Below, one piece after another: positions 1-9,516 of a DNA stretch of 55,127 nt (positions are counted from its first letter, which is position 1; each line of letters opens with the position of its first letter). The notes beneath the pieces were generated by a model. That model was not told the origin of the DNA. It saw nothing but the letters and a program-made list of their open reading frames with translations, and made no database searches. Source of the DNA: Opitutaceae bacterium (lineage in GTDB: Bacteria; Verrucomicrobiota; Verrucomicrobiia; Opitutales; Coraliomargaritaceae); contig QXZH01000039.1 in the NCBI GenBank assembly GCA_009886465.1, positions 1 to 55,127 on the forward strand, written 5' to 3'. Both the position numbers and the translations under genes were made by a program.

Positions 1-364
1 CGAGTTCGCTCTTCAAATCTGCTTTCATGGTGCCAGGCTCAAGATCGACATAGTAGCCGAGGTCTTCCTTCAGACCAAAGCGGATGAAGTTATGCGCTTG
101 GTCATTAGGAATGGGTGCGAAGTATTTGACTGCAGGATTAAAGCCATTCTTTTCGAGGCGAATCTCGTGAACGACTTTACGCGGTAATGACATCTCCATA
201 GGTGTGATGCCAACCGCATCGCCATTGACGTAAACACTCGCTCCGGTTGGAAGGGATATTACGGCGACTTTTTGCGGAACTCCACGTTCGAAAGAAGCGC
301 AACCAAATAGAAGAAGAAAGCTGAAGCCAATGAGCGCGAAAGTGATGTGAGGAGTAATTTTCAT
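1..364 (-). CDS. PEGA-domain lipoprotein, C-terminus outside window
   Basis: Reading leftward from an ATG at 364, the frame stays open to the window edge, giving the first 121 codons. The N-terminus is a lipoprotein signal peptide: a hydrophobic stretch ending in LLFGC with the lipid-bearing Cys at residue 22. Residues about 32-77 look like a PEGA domain (a beta-rich surface domain): VAVISLPTGASVYVNG, then GITP and a K-x-G-F-x-P ending. PEGA domains are found in surface and S-layer-associated proteins; the exact role here is unknown. The gene diverges from the DUF21 gene, with a 183-bp spacer between them. The family call is fairly sure. The full length cannot be seen. Confidence 0.75.
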   Translation of the reverse strand, partial: MKITPHITFALIGFSFLLLFGCASFERGVPQKVAVISLPTGASVYVNGDAVGITPMEMSLPRKVVHEIRLEKNGFNPAVKYFAPIPNDQAHNFIRFGLKEDLGYYVDLEPGTMKADLKSEL

Positions 365-547
365 AACTGAGATAAAGAAATTATAATAGAAGTGCTATTT
401 TATCGTTCGTAGTCAAATACGGTCAAGTCTTTAGCAGAGGTAGATGCTAGAATCTCAAGATTGAGCAAATTCTTCCAAAAATAGTGCTTGAAACTAGAGG
501 CTAAGCCGCCATCAAAGCACTACTTCAGTGCTCATGACAGCTAACAC

Positions 548-1636
548 ATGTCAACACGACATGGCTCAAGCAGCACACAAACAATGACTCTAGCATTTAT
601 TTTTGCAATTGCCTTTACCATAGGAATCTCTGCTCTCTGCTCCGTGTTGGAGGCCATGATTCTGAGTACAACGACTGCAGAAATCGAAGCATTAAAGAAT
701 TCTCACCCGAGCCGGGGAAACAAGCTGGAAAAATACAAGCTCGGACTGGAAGAGACTAGCTCGGCAATTCTTAGCCTAAACACAATCGCTAACACCTTAG
801 GCGCCACCATGGTAGGTGGACTCGCGGTGCAAATCTGGCCCGCAGACAGTAATGTCTTACTAAAGGTCTCTTCTGCAATGGCGCTTTCGATCCTATTCTT
901 TTCTGAGATCATACCAAAGAATGTAGGGGTGCTTTACCGCCCTAACCTTCAGCCCATTCTAATTTTCCCACTGATCTGGATTTGTGCCCTTATGGCGCCG
1001 ATCTCACGAGTATTAGGAATCGTTGTACGCTACACGCTACGCCCAACCAATAAACTTACGGATAGTGATGAAGAAATTCTGTTATTAGCGGAAAAAAGCG
1101 CGAAAGAAGGTACGCTGACTTCGAACGAACGCGATATGATCAACAACGCGCTCAGCCTAGACGATTTGCTGGTCAACGAAATCATGACCCCTCGCACTGT
1201 AGTGCAAGTATTCGACGGACAAGAATCCGTCACCTCACTTCTCCAGAAATACAAGGACATCCCCTTTGCCCGCATTCCAATTTATGAGGAGCAAACTGAA
1301 AACATCTCGGGAATCGTGCGGCGTAGAGATCTCCTCACCGCGATTGCTGACAACCGAGGCAATGTCCAGATCAAAGAGCTAGCTAATGAGGCAATATTTG
1401 TCCCCGACAATGCGGCGGCATCAGATGCCCTGCAAACTTTCCTCAAATATCACCAGCAACTCGCCATCGCAGTGGATGAGTTCGGCTCAATGTCAGGAGT
1501 CATCACCATGGAAGACGTGATCGAACAAATCATCGGCCAAGAGATTTTTGAAGATGACGACCCTGCGATCGATATGCGTGAACTAGCACGCCGTCGACAA
1601 TTTGCTGAAAAACACAAACAGCGCCGCGAAAATTAG
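548..1636 (+). CDS. DUF21/CNNM-type membrane protein with two CBS domains
   Basis: A 362-residue protein of the CorC/HlyC/CNNM family, whose members act in or regulate divalent-cation (Mg, Co) transport. Residues about 13-165 form the DUF21 membrane part with several hydrophobic helices and the family phrase FFSEIIPKNVG. Two CBS domains follow (about 205-325), with EIMTPRTVVQVF at the start of the first and DEFGSMSGVITMEDVIEQIIG in the second. The chain ends soon after, so the C-terminal CorC_HlyC domain of longer relatives is missing. An ATG at 584 just before the first helix is an alternative start. No Shine-Dalgarno is visible for either. The substrate cannot be read from sequence. Confidence 0.85.
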   Translation: MSTRHGSSSTQTMTLAFIFAIAFTIGISALCSVLEAMILSTTTAEIEALKNSHPSRGNKLEKYKLGLEETSSAILSLNTIANTLGATMVGGLAVQIWPADSNVLLKVSSAMALSILFFSEIIPKNVGVLYRPNLQPILIFPLIWICALMAPISRVLGIVVRYTLRPTNKLTDSDEEILLLAEKSAKEGTLTSNERDMINNALSLDDLLVNEIMTPRTVVQVFDGQESVTSLLQKYKDIPFARIPIYEEQTENISGIVRRRDLLTAIADNRGNVQIKELANEAIFVPDNAAASDALQTFLKYHQQLAIAVDEFGSMSGVITMEDVIEQIIGQEIFEDDDPAIDMRELARRRQFAEKHKQRREN

Positions 1637-1703
1637 CACCGTTTAACTTTTACCGAACGTGGGGGTTTGTAGTAAAAAAACTGCTAGGCACGACCCAAAG
1701 CGA

Positions 1704-2993
1704 TTAACGATCCACTAACTGGACATACTCGCGAAGTGTCTCGCCAGTGTAAATCTGGCGTGGGCGGTGTATACGGCTCTTGGGATTCTCGGCGATCTCT
1801 TTCCAGTTAGCAATCCAACCAGGCATACGACCAATGGCGAACATCACGGTGAACATCTCGACTGGTATGCCGATAGCTTTAAGGATGATACCACTGTAAA
1901 AATCGACGTTTGGGTAGAGTTTGCGGGTAACAAAGTACTCATCCTCAAGTGCAGCCTGTTCAAGTTTTCGAGCAATATCGAGGAGCGGATCTTCCATGCC
2001 AATACTGGCAAGAATGCCTTCCGCGCTCTTACCCAGGATTTTAGCGCGTGGGTCGTAATTCTTGTAAACGCGGTGACCAAAGCCCATGAGCTTGGCGTCA
2101 CCCTTCTTTGCCGCTTCTATGAATTTTGAGCCGTCGTCACCCGCAGCGTGTATCTCTTCGAGCATCTTGATCACAGCCATGTTGGCACCGCCATGTGAGG
2201 GGCCCCAAAGCGCACAGACCCCAGCTGAAACAGATGCGAAAAGATTAGCGCCACCCGATGCGACCATACGCACGGTGGAAGTAGAACAATTTTGTTCGTG
2301 ATCTGCGTGGAGCATGAGGAAGAGATCGAGCGCTTTGCCCGCACCATGCTTGTCGTCATATTCAGAATAAGGCTCTGAGAACATCATGTGAAGGAAGTTA
2401 TCAGTATAGCGCTTGTCTGCTGGATGCACAAAGGAGAAGCCCATTTTCATGCGATAGGTCATGGCGGCTATCGTGCGAACTTTGGAAATAAGCAACGCAG
2501 CGGTCTCGTCAAAATGTGCTAGGTCTTGCTCGCGATTATTAGACGACATCTTGGGATAGTAAGCACCGAGTGAGTTAAGCATAGAAGAAAGAATCGCCAT
2601 TGGATGTGCGCTTGTGGGGAAGCCATCGAAATGGCTATGCATTCCCGTGTGAATTGAAGCACTTTCGCGCACTTGCTTGCGAAAGTCGCTTAGGCGGGAC
2701 TTTTGCGGTAGTGAGCCATAGATTACAAGCATGGCCGTCTCCAAAAAGGAGGAATGTTCCGCGAGTTCTTCGATGGCATAACCACGATGGCGCAGTATGC
2801 CCTTTTCACCGTTGATAAAAGTGATGTCACTCATACAAGAGCCGGTATTACCATAGCCTTCGTCGAAGGTAATACAGCCGCTCTTGGCGCGCAATGTCCG
2901 GGCGTCTAGAGCCATCTCGCCCTCGGTTCCTTCTATGATGGGGAACTCGAAATTTTCGTTTCCAAGTCGGATAGTGCCTGATGTGTTTTCCAT
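1704..2993 (-). CDS. gltA: citrate synthase
   Basis: Citrate synthase condenses oxaloacetate with acetyl-CoA to start the TCA cycle. The 429-residue protein has the length of the hexameric bacterial (GltA) type. It carries the family blocks [11 protein letters not shown] (substrate-binding His), [14 protein letters not shown] (catalytic His and CoA contact) and the Asp-containing PNVDFYSG near the C-terminus. The first 50 residues hold the N-terminal beta domain of this subtype. The gene lies 39 nt downstream of hisH on the same strand, so the two may be cotranscribed although their pathways are unrelated. It converges with the DUF21 gene. A T-run follows the stop on the minus strand but I see no convincing hairpin before it. 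Confidence 0.97.
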   Translation of the reverse strand: MENTSGTIRLGNENFEFPIIEGTEGEMALDARTLRAKSGCITFDEGYGNTGSCMSDITFINGEKGILRHRGYAIEELAEHSSFLETAMLVIYGSLPQKSRLSDFRKQVRESASIHTGMHSHFDGFPTSAHPMAILSSMLNSLGAYYPKMSSNNREQDLAHFDETAALLISKVRTIAAMTYRMKMGFSFVHPADKRYTDNFLHMMFSEPYSEYDDKHGAGKALDLFLMLHADHEQNCSTSTVRMVASGGANLFASVSAGVCALWGPSHGGANMAVIKMLEEIHAAGDDGSKFIEAAKKGDAKLMGFGHRVYKNYDPRAKILGKSAEGILASIGMEDPLLDIARKLEQAALEDEYFVTRKLYPNVDFYSGIILKAIGIPVEMFTVMFAIGRMPGWIANWKEIAENPKSRIHRPRQIYTGETLREYVQLVDR

Positions 2994-3032
2994 GGTGGTG
3001 GTCGTTATGCTCTAATACTTGCGCCTGTGACG

Positions 3033-3680
3033 CTAGAGCGATCTCAAAAAATTTCGGTATAGATGCAACCCTTTTGCCTGACTTTTTTCAGGGTGAAACT
3101 GAGTCGCGTAGCAATTACCGAAACGGATGCCTGAGACAAACTGCCCTCCATAGTCGGTGTGAAAGAGTGCTAAAGAGGGATCCTGCGGCACGATGTGATA
3201 GCTGTGCACGAAGTAGAACTGATCTTGGCCAGAGGTGAGTCCATCGGTCATTGGTATCCCCGAGTCGAATGTAATTGAATTCCAACCCATGTGAGGAATC
3301 TTGTGTGTGGGATCGCTGAAATTGAAGCGGAAGCGTTTGACCGAACCCTTGAAGATACCGAGTGTAGCGGTATCGCCCTCCTCCGAGTGCTCGAAGAGCG
3401 CTTGCAGCCCCAGGCAAATTCCAAAGAACGGTCGGTCCGCGGCGATCCAGTCCCGGATCATGTTGTCAAACCCAGTCAATTCGAGTAAACGCATGGTGTC
3501 TACTATTGCGCCCTGCCCAGGAAAAATCAGGGCATCGGCGTGGGCAATCTGACTGGGATCAGAAACGAGAAAAGCATCCGCTCCAATATGCTCCCAAGCA
3601 CGTACAACACTGCGCAGGTTTCCCATACCGTAGTCAATTACAGCGAGTCGCGGCTTGGGTATAGTGGAATCTTCAGTCAT
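3033..3680 (-). CDS. hisH: imidazole glycerol phosphate synthase, glutaminase subunit
   Basis: HisH hydrolyses glutamine and channels ammonia to HisF in histidine synthesis. The 215-residue class I glutamine amidotransferase has the opening [11 protein letters not shown], the nucleophile elbow [12 protein letters not shown] with Cys89, the HSYHI segment, and QFHPEKS with the catalytic His and Glu. I chose the ATG at 3680 because homologues begin just before the IDYGMGN strand; an upstream ATG at 3728 adds 16 residues that look like leader. No hisF, hisA or other his gene is nearby, so the pathway is dispersed. A terminator at 3790-3822 separates it from fabF upstream, so it probably has its own promoter in 3681-3789. 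Confidence 0.95.
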   Translation of the reverse strand: MTEDSTIPKPRLAVIDYGMGNLRSVVRAWEHIGADAFLVSDPSQIAHADALIFPGQGAIVDTMRLLELTGFDNMIRDWIAADRPFFGICLGLQALFEHSEEGDTATLGIFKGSVKRFRFNFSDPTHKIPHMGWNSITFDSGIPMTDGLTSGQDQFYFVHSYHIVPQDPSLALFHTDYGGQFVSGIRFGNCYATQFHPEKSQAKGLHLYRNFLRSL

Positions 3681-3789
3681 CGAGAAAAAAGCATGCTGAC
3701 TAAGTCTAAGTAAGTTGCAAGCCGACAAGATTTTCGACTAGGCAAATTCACTCATCTTTGAAAAAAGCTCCACAATCATTTCTGCGACT

Positions 3790-3822
3790 AAAAAGCCTGA
3801 CGGAAATCCATCAGGCTTTTTT
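3790..3822 (-). terminator. intrinsic terminator of fabF
   Basis: A perfect inverted repeat: AAAAAGCCTGA (3790-3800), a 10-nt loop, and TCAGGCTTTTT (3811-3821). Read on the minus strand, the hairpin ends in a T-run, 23 nt past the fabF stop. The A and T tails on both sides make it usable in either direction, but both flanking genes are on the minus strand, so it ends fabF transcripts and insulates hisH. Confidence 0.85.
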
Positions 3823-3844
3823 CTATAATAATGCGAGGGAAAGG

Positions 3845-5104
3845 CTAAACTAGCTTTTTATAAAGTAGAGTCGCGTTGTGCCCGCCGAAACCGAGATTGT
3901 TGCAAATTGCCACATTAACTTCGGCTTCGCGCATTTCATTGGGCACATAGTCTAGATCACAATCGGGATCAGGCTCGTTGTAATTGATTGTGGGCGGGAT
4001 TTTACCATCGCGGATGGAAAGCGCACAGACGGCCGATTCGATACCACCAGCAGCACCAAGTAAGTGACCTGTCATGCCCTTGGTCGAGGAGATCGCTACT
4101 TTATAAGCTTGGTCACCGTAGGCCTTCTTGATGGCGCTGGTTTCAAATTTATCGTTGTAAGGAGTCGATGTGCCGTGAGCGTTGATGTAACTGACGTCCT
4201 GTGGCGTGATACCAGCTTCATTGACCACATTTAACATGGCTGCGCCTAGGGCTTTACCCTCGGGGTCGGGCGAGGTGATATGATAAGCGTCGCAAGTAGC
4301 GCTGTAGCCAGCAATTTCGCAGATGATGTTTGCGCCGCGCGCTTTGGCATGTTGGAGCGTTTCCATTACAAGCACACCAGAGCCTTCACCCATAATGAAG
4401 CCGTCGCGGCCTTTTTCAAATGGGCGACTGGCGGTAGTGGGATCGTCGTTGTAGCTTGTACTCATGGCCTTCATTGAGCAGAATCCGGCATAACCGAGTT
4501 CGGTAATGGCGGCCTCACTACCCCCAGCTAACATAATGTCGGACTCTCCGTCGCGGAGCATGTGGAAAGCTTCGCCAATACTATGAGTGCCAGATGCACA
4601 AGCGCTAACAATACCGAAGTTAGGTCCACGGGCGCCTACCTCGATCGCGACAACACCACTTGCGATGTTTGCAATGAGCGAGGGAATCATAAAGGGGGAA
4701 ACGCGGCGTGGGCCGCCTTCGTAGAGCTTGCGGCTCTGCGTCTGAATCGTAATCATACCACCAATACCGGAACCGATGAGGACTCCGAAACGGTCGGCTT
4801 CAAGTGTCGAAGTATCTTCGATACCGGCATCTTTCAAAGCAAGTCGGGAAGCAGCCACGGCAAATTGCGTATACCGATCGTTGCGGCGAGCTTCTTTCGG
4901 ATCCATGTATTGTGCTGCATCAAAGTGCAAGCACTCCGAACCAACTTTGGATGGATAGTCGGTGGTATCAAATGATTTCACCGAATCAATGCCGCTCTTA
5001 CCTGCTAGGAGGTTATCCCACAAGGCTTCGATGCCGTCACCGTAACTAGTCACGGTGCCGATGCCTGTTATGACGACGCGTTGTCTCTCAGTTGCTTGAA
5101 TCAT
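3845..5104 (-). CDS. fabF: beta-ketoacyl-[acyl-carrier-protein] synthase II
   Basis: FabF performs the condensing step of fatty-acid elongation, joining malonyl-ACP to acyl-ACP. With the ATG at 5104 the protein has 419 residues, normal for the family. The thiolase-fold catalytic triad is visible: Cys169 in SACASGTHSIGE, the first His in NAHGTSTPYNDK, and the second in KGMTGHLLGAAGG. A longer reading from 5134 would add ten residues (MRLNFFISII) encoded within and beside a terminator hairpin, so it is unlikely. The gene sits directly downstream of fabG and acpP on the same strand, but an intrinsic terminator lies between acpP and this start. No Shine-Dalgarno precedes the ATG. Confidence 0.96.
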   Translation of the reverse strand: MIQATERQRVVITGIGTVTSYGDGIEALWDNLLAGKSGIDSVKSFDTTDYPSKVGSECLHFDAAQYMDPKEARRNDRYTQFAVAASRLALKDAGIEDTSTLEADRFGVLIGSGIGGMITIQTQSRKLYEGGPRRVSPFMIPSLIANIASGVVAIEVGARGPNFGIVSACASGTHSIGEAFHMLRDGESDIMLAGGSEAAITELGYAGFCSMKAMSTSYNDDPTTASRPFEKGRDGFIMGEGSGVLVMETLQHAKARGANIICEIAGYSATCDAYHITSPDPEGKALGAAMLNVVNEAGITPQDVSYINAHGTSTPYNDKFETSAIKKAYGDQAYKVAISSTKGMTGHLLGAAGGIESAVCALSIRDGKIPPTINYNEPDPDCDLDYVPNEMREAEVNVAICNNLGFGGHNATLLYKKLV

Positions 5105-5116
5105 GATGATACTTAT

Positions 5117-5149
5117 AAAAAAATTAAGCCGCATTTAAGCGGCTTAATT
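5117..5149 (-). terminator. terminator or attenuator between acpP and fabF
   Basis: On the plus strand an A-run (5117-5123) precedes AATTAAGCCGC (5122-5132), a 6-nt loop, and GCGGCTTAATT (5139-5149). On the minus strand this reads as an 11-bp perfect hairpin running straight into seven Ts, the form of a strong intrinsic terminator. It lies 23 nt after the acpP stop and only 17 nt before the fabF ATG, so fabF must depend on read-through or on a promoter inside this short gap. Confidence 0.8.
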
Positions 5150-5172
5150 GTCAGTTTGAAAGTAGAATTTTC

Positions 5173-5427
5173 TTATCCTGCCTTTTCTGTGATGTATTTA
5201 ATCACATCTCCGACATTTTGAAGTTTTTCAGCGTCGGATTCAGGAATTTCACCGTCGATTTCATCACTAAACTCTTCTTCGAAAGCCATAATAAGCTCGA
5301 CAGTGTCGAGGGAGTCGGCACCGAGGTCATCCAAAAAGGATGCTTCTGCTGTAACTTGCTCTTCATTTACGTTGAGCTGGTCGACGATGATTGTCTTTAC
5401 ACGTTGTTCGATTGTTTGGTCTGACAT
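5173..5427 (-). CDS. acpP: acyl carrier protein
   Basis: ACP carries growing acyl chains on a phosphopantetheine arm in the cytoplasm. This 84-residue acidic protein has the attachment motif [10 protein letters not shown] with Ser39 as the modified residue, and the usual recognition helix IMAFEEEF. Compared with the E. coli protein it carries about four extra residues between EEEF and [10 protein letters not shown] (the stretch SDEIDG). The end, NVGDVIKYI, is typical. It lies between fabG (44-nt gap) and fabF, the common fatty-acid gene order, and is followed by a strong terminator, which fits the need for much more ACP than FabF. Confidence 0.97.
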   Translation of the reverse strand: MSDQTIEQRVKTIIVDQLNVNEEQVTAEASFLDDLGADSLDTVELIMAFEEEFSDEIDGEIPESDAEKLQNVGDVIKYITEKAG

Positions 5428-5469
5428 ATTTTTCTATTTATAGGTTAAGTTAAAGCGAGTTACATTTGG

Positions 5470-6218
<749 letters not shown>

Positions 6219-6280
6219 GTAAGCAAAGTTTCCGACATTTCGTTACTTTGGCGCAAGCCCAATGTTACCACCGAGCAACA

Positions 6281-6310
6281 TTGACATGCACGTCTTCTCA
6301 AGACTCTAGT
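6281..6310 (+). promoter_or_regulatory. possible sigma-70 promoter of the pseudouridine synthase gene
   Basis: TTGACA at 6281-6286 is followed after 18 nt by TCTAGT (6305-6310, four of six matches to the -10 consensus). The ATG is at 6318, so the leader would be very short or absent. The -35 match is exact, but the -10 is weak and nothing else supports the site. Confidence 0.3.
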
Positions 6311-6317
6311 AAATGCA

Positions 6318-7049
6318 ATGTCCGAACAAGAACCACAGCGCATACAAAAGCTCATCGCCAATGCAGGCATTTGCTCACGCCGCGAGGCTGAACGTATTAT
6401 CGAAGATGGCAATGTTCGCGTGAATGGAAAGATTGCCCAGCTTGGCGATAAAGCTACGTTGGAAGACGCAATTTTCGTCAACAACAAGCCGATTCTACGC
6501 AAGGAAGAGCGCTCGATTACGCTCATCATGAATAAGCCTAAGGGCACGCTCTGCACTAATTCCGACCCACACGCGGATCGCACGGTCTTCGACCTCCTGC
6601 CGCCCGACCTACAGCGCCAGCGCCTTTTTTGCGCAGGACGCCTCGACAAAGATAGTGAAGGTCTGCTCGTCATAACCAACGACGGAGACTTGGCCCATCG
6701 CCTCACGCACCCCAGTAATCAAGTAGTCAAACGCTACCGTGTCGTTCTACAGCGTGATTTTAACAAAGCCGACATCCCAAAACTCCTAACGGGGACCGAA
6801 TACGAAGGCGATTTTCTAAAAGCTGAAAAAGTCATTCCCGCTCCGCAAGCAGGGGAAGGCTACCAGCGTCGCCTTGAAGTCCACCTCCACCACGGCAAGA
6901 AGCGCGAAGTGCGTCGCCTCTTCGAAGCCAACCGCTACTTCGTTAAAAAACTCGTCCGCCACCAGATTGGTAGTATTATTTTAAAAAATATCCCACGCGG
7001 CGGCATCAAGATCCTTGGCAAAAAAGACATTGAGCGCTTGTTCGCTTAA
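6318..7049 (+). CDS. RsuA/RluB-family rRNA pseudouridine synthase
   Basis: This enzyme converts a specific uridine in ribosomal RNA to pseudouridine. The 243-residue protein starts with an S4 RNA-binding domain (RIQKLIANAGICSRREAERI, about residues 6-65). The catalytic domain follows, with GRLDKDSEGLLVITNDGDLA, whose Asp is the nucleophile, and LTHPSNQVVKRYRV. The C-terminal KKREVRRLFEA and IPRGGIK segments are typical of the RsuA/RluB/RluE/RluF group. Sequence alone does not tell whether the target is 16S or 23S rRNA; RluB is my preferred guess. The gene diverges from fabG. No Shine-Dalgarno is visible. Confidence 0.9.
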   Translation: MSEQEPQRIQKLIANAGICSRREAERIIEDGNVRVNGKIAQLGDKATLEDAIFVNNKPILRKEERSITLIMNKPKGTLCTNSDPHADRTVFDLLPPDLQRQRLFCAGRLDKDSEGLLVITNDGDLAHRLTHPSNQVVKRYRVVLQRDFNKADIPKLLTGTEYEGDFLKAEKVIPAPQAGEGYQRRLEVHLHHGKKREVRRLFEANRYFVKKLVRHQIGSIILKNIPRGGIKILGKKDIERLFA

Positions 7050-7200
7050 TTCCTCACTAAAGAGCAAATGCAAGCTAACAGCGACTGAGTAACCCTTACT
7101 TGCCAAAAGGCCAGGACTTCAGCTATTTTAGAAGTTTTCCGAAACTCCGCTTAACTCGCAACCTAGCTGAGAACCTTCGCTTGGCGGAGTCATTTTAACC

Positions 7201-8034
7201 ATGCAAGCAATCAAGACCATCACCTTTGCCGTCAATACGACCAAGCCCGGAGCCGAAAAAGCCGCCCACAGCCTAGCTAGCCTAGCCGACCGCGAGGGAG
7301 TCCAGACCACGATCTGCAGCGATTACCCGCTCGAAGCCGATGCCCTCGCTGGTCAAGACCTCTGCTGCTCTATTGGAGGTGACGGCACTCTGCTTGGTGT
7401 ACTTGACGCCGCGCTCGAATCTGACTGTGCCGTACTGGGCGTTAATATGGGTAAGCTCGGCTTCCTCGCTACCTTTTCCGCCGAAGAAGCCATCAAAGAT
7501 CTGCCTAAATTGATTAAAGGTCACTACGAAATAGCCGAGCGCTCCATCCTGCGCTGTATCACGAAAAACGGCGAATCCGTTTACGGACTCAACGACGTCG
7601 TGCTTAAAGAGACCGACGGTAGCGGCCTCATCCGTTTACAAGTGGCTAGCAACGGCAATCCCGTCTCTGAATATCACTGTGATGGCCTCATCTTTTCCAC
7701 ACCAACAGGATCAACTGCTTACAACCTTTCTGCAGGCGGGCCCATCATTGGCCCCCGTGTCAGCGCCATTGCCATGACGCCAATCTGCCCACACACGCTC
7801 GGAAATCGCTCCGTAATTTTTGACAACTCTTCTCAGATCAGCGTTGCCAACCTCGAGCATGGCCCCTGCCCCCGCATCACCATCGACGGATGCGTCCGCT
7901 TTCCATCAGAAGATAATTTTCCCATCGAGATCGCCGTGGCCGACCGCAGCTTTCGCCTCATGCAAAACCCCGACCATAGCCACTTCGCCATTATTCGCGA
8001 CAAGCTCCGATGGGGTAACCCGACGATTCGGTAA
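7201..8034 (+). CDS. nadK: NAD kinase
   Basis: NAD kinase phosphorylates NAD to NADP and sets the cell's NADPH pool. The 277-residue protein shows the diagnostic GGDGT (in [13 protein letters not shown], about residue 60), [13 protein letters not shown], and the second signature [18 protein letters not shown], which binds the nucleotide. A short inverted repeat (7144-7150 with 7184-7190) covers a GGAG element about 14 nt before the ATG. An 8-bp hairpin (8028-8048) covers the stop codon. The gene for a CCA-adding enzyme follows after 79 nt. Confidence 0.95.
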   Translation: MQAIKTITFAVNTTKPGAEKAAHSLASLADREGVQTTICSDYPLEADALAGQDLCCSIGGDGTLLGVLDAALESDCAVLGVNMGKLGFLATFSAEEAIKDLPKLIKGHYEIAERSILRCITKNGESVYGLNDVVLKETDGSGLIRLQVASNGNPVSEYHCDGLIFSTPTGSTAYNLSAGGPIIGPRVSAIAMTPICPHTLGNRSVIFDNSSQISVANLEHGPCPRITIDGCVRFPSEDNFPIEIAVADRSFRLMQNPDHSHFAIIRDKLRWGNPTIR

Positions 8035-8113
8035 ATCGGCTTTACCGACAATGGAAAGTGGAAGTTTTTAATGTAAATGCTACTCACTTCACACTGACCA
8101 CTCCTCATTTCCT

Positions 8114-9496
8114 TTGAGTATTCTTAAAAACATTCCAAAAAACCAAGCTAAAGCCGCACAACAAGTCGCCCAAATTCTAAGCGAAACTGGCGGTCGCGCT
8201 CTTTTGGTAGGCGGTTGCGTGCGCGACGGACTGCTCGGCATCCCCGCCAAGGACGTCGATATGGAAGTTTACGGCATGGATGCCGACGCGGTCGAAGCGG
8301 CTCTCTTGCCTCACTTCCAGCTAGATACCGTAGGTCGCGCCTTTGGTGTCTTTATCCTTAAAGGTCTCGACATCGACATCGCTCTGCCTCGGCGCGAATC
8401 CCGTTTCGGCCCTAAGCACACCGACTTCAAAGTCGAGGGCGACCCGACCATGTCCCCTAAAGAAGCCGCTTCGCGCAGGGATTACACCGTCAACGCAATC
8501 AGTTGCGATCCATTGACAGGGGAGATGCTTGATCCCTATGACGGCATTGCCGACCTTAAAGCTCGTCGCCTCTGCCACGTCTCCGAGGCCTTCTCTGAGG
8601 ATCCGCTGCGCGTGCTACGAGGCATGCAATTCATCGCCCGCTTTAACTTAGAGGCCGCACCCGAGACTGTCGCGCTATGCCAAAAATTAAGCCCTGAGCA
8701 CCTACCGATGGAACGCCTCTGGGAGGAGTGGAAAAAGCTCATTCTTAAAGGAAATCAAATCGGCAGTGGCCTACGGTTTCTCCAAGCCTGCGGTTGGCTG
8801 CAAAGTTTTCCTGAACTTGCCGCCCTCGTCGGCTGCGCACAAGACCCTCAATGGCACCCCGAGGGCGACGTCTGGACACATCCCTGCCACTGCCTCGACG
8901 TTTATGCAGCGAAACGCACAGGTGACGAGTGGGAAGACCTGATCGTCGGTCTTGCCATACTGTGCCACGACCTGGGCAAGCCCGACACCACCTACGCCGA
9001 TGAAAATGGCCGTATCCGTAGCCCCCGCCACGACGTGCTTGGCGGCCCCATAGCCAAAACTTTCTTAGAGCGCATTACCCGTCAGAAGAAAATTTTTGAG
9101 GAAGTACTCCCCCTTGTCGAGCAGCACATGCGCCCCCTCTCTCTCTATCGCGAAGGCGCGGGAGACTCCGCTATCCGCCGCCTTGCCGCACGCGTCAAAC
9201 GTATCGATCGCCTCGTGCGAGTCGCCCACGCCGACACCTACGGTCGGCCTCCACTCAAGCCAGAAGGATTTCCTGAGGGCGAATGGCTCCTCAAAAAGAC
9301 TGCCGAGCTCACCATCCAAGACAACGCGCCCAAGCCCATACTCCAGGGTCGCCACCTTATCGACCTAGGCATCAAGCCGAGCAAAAACTTCGGCAAAATC
9401 CTCGACAAAGCCTACGAAGCCCAGCTCGACGGCACCTTCACCGACGAACCTACGGGGCGCGATTACTTAAAGAAACTCGTTTACGAGATTCAATAA
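8114..9496 (+). CDS. cca: CCA-adding enzyme / poly(A) polymerase family nucleotidyltransferase with HD domain
   Basis: This class II nucleotidyltransferase family adds CCA to tRNA 3' ends or A tails to RNA. The 460-residue protein starts with the pol-beta-like head: [13 protein letters not shown], then KDVDMEVYG with the catalytic Asp pair, [13 protein letters not shown], and the RRDYTVNAI element. The neck [17 protein letters not shown] follows. An HD-type phosphohydrolase domain sits near residues 270-360 (CHDLGKP). The start appears to be TTG at 8114; the next in-frame ATG is about 50 residues later and would remove catalytic residues. tRNA-His in this window encodes its own CCA, so repair or poly(A) addition are both possible roles. 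Confidence 0.85.
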   Translation: MSILKNIPKNQAKAAQQVAQILSETGGRALLVGGCVRDGLLGIPAKDVDMEVYGMDADAVEAALLPHFQLDTVGRAFGVFILKGLDIDIALPRRESRFGPKHTDFKVEGDPTMSPKEAASRRDYTVNAISCDPLTGEMLDPYDGIADLKARRLCHVSEAFSEDPLRVLRGMQFIARFNLEAAPETVALCQKLSPEHLPMERLWEEWKKLILKGNQIGSGLRFLQACGWLQSFPELAALVGCAQDPQWHPEGDVWTHPCHCLDVYAAKRTGDEWEDLIVGLAILCHDLGKPDTTYADENGRIRSPRHDVLGGPIAKTFLERITRQKKIFEEVLPLVEQHMRPLSLYREGAGDSAIRRLAARVKRIDRLVRVAHADTYGRPPLKPEGFPEGEWLLKKTAELTIQDNAPKPILQGRHLIDLGIKPSKNFGKILDKAYEAQLDGTFTDEPTGRDYLKKLVYEIQ

Positions 9497-9516
9497 TACT
9501 GATTCCTAATTAACAC

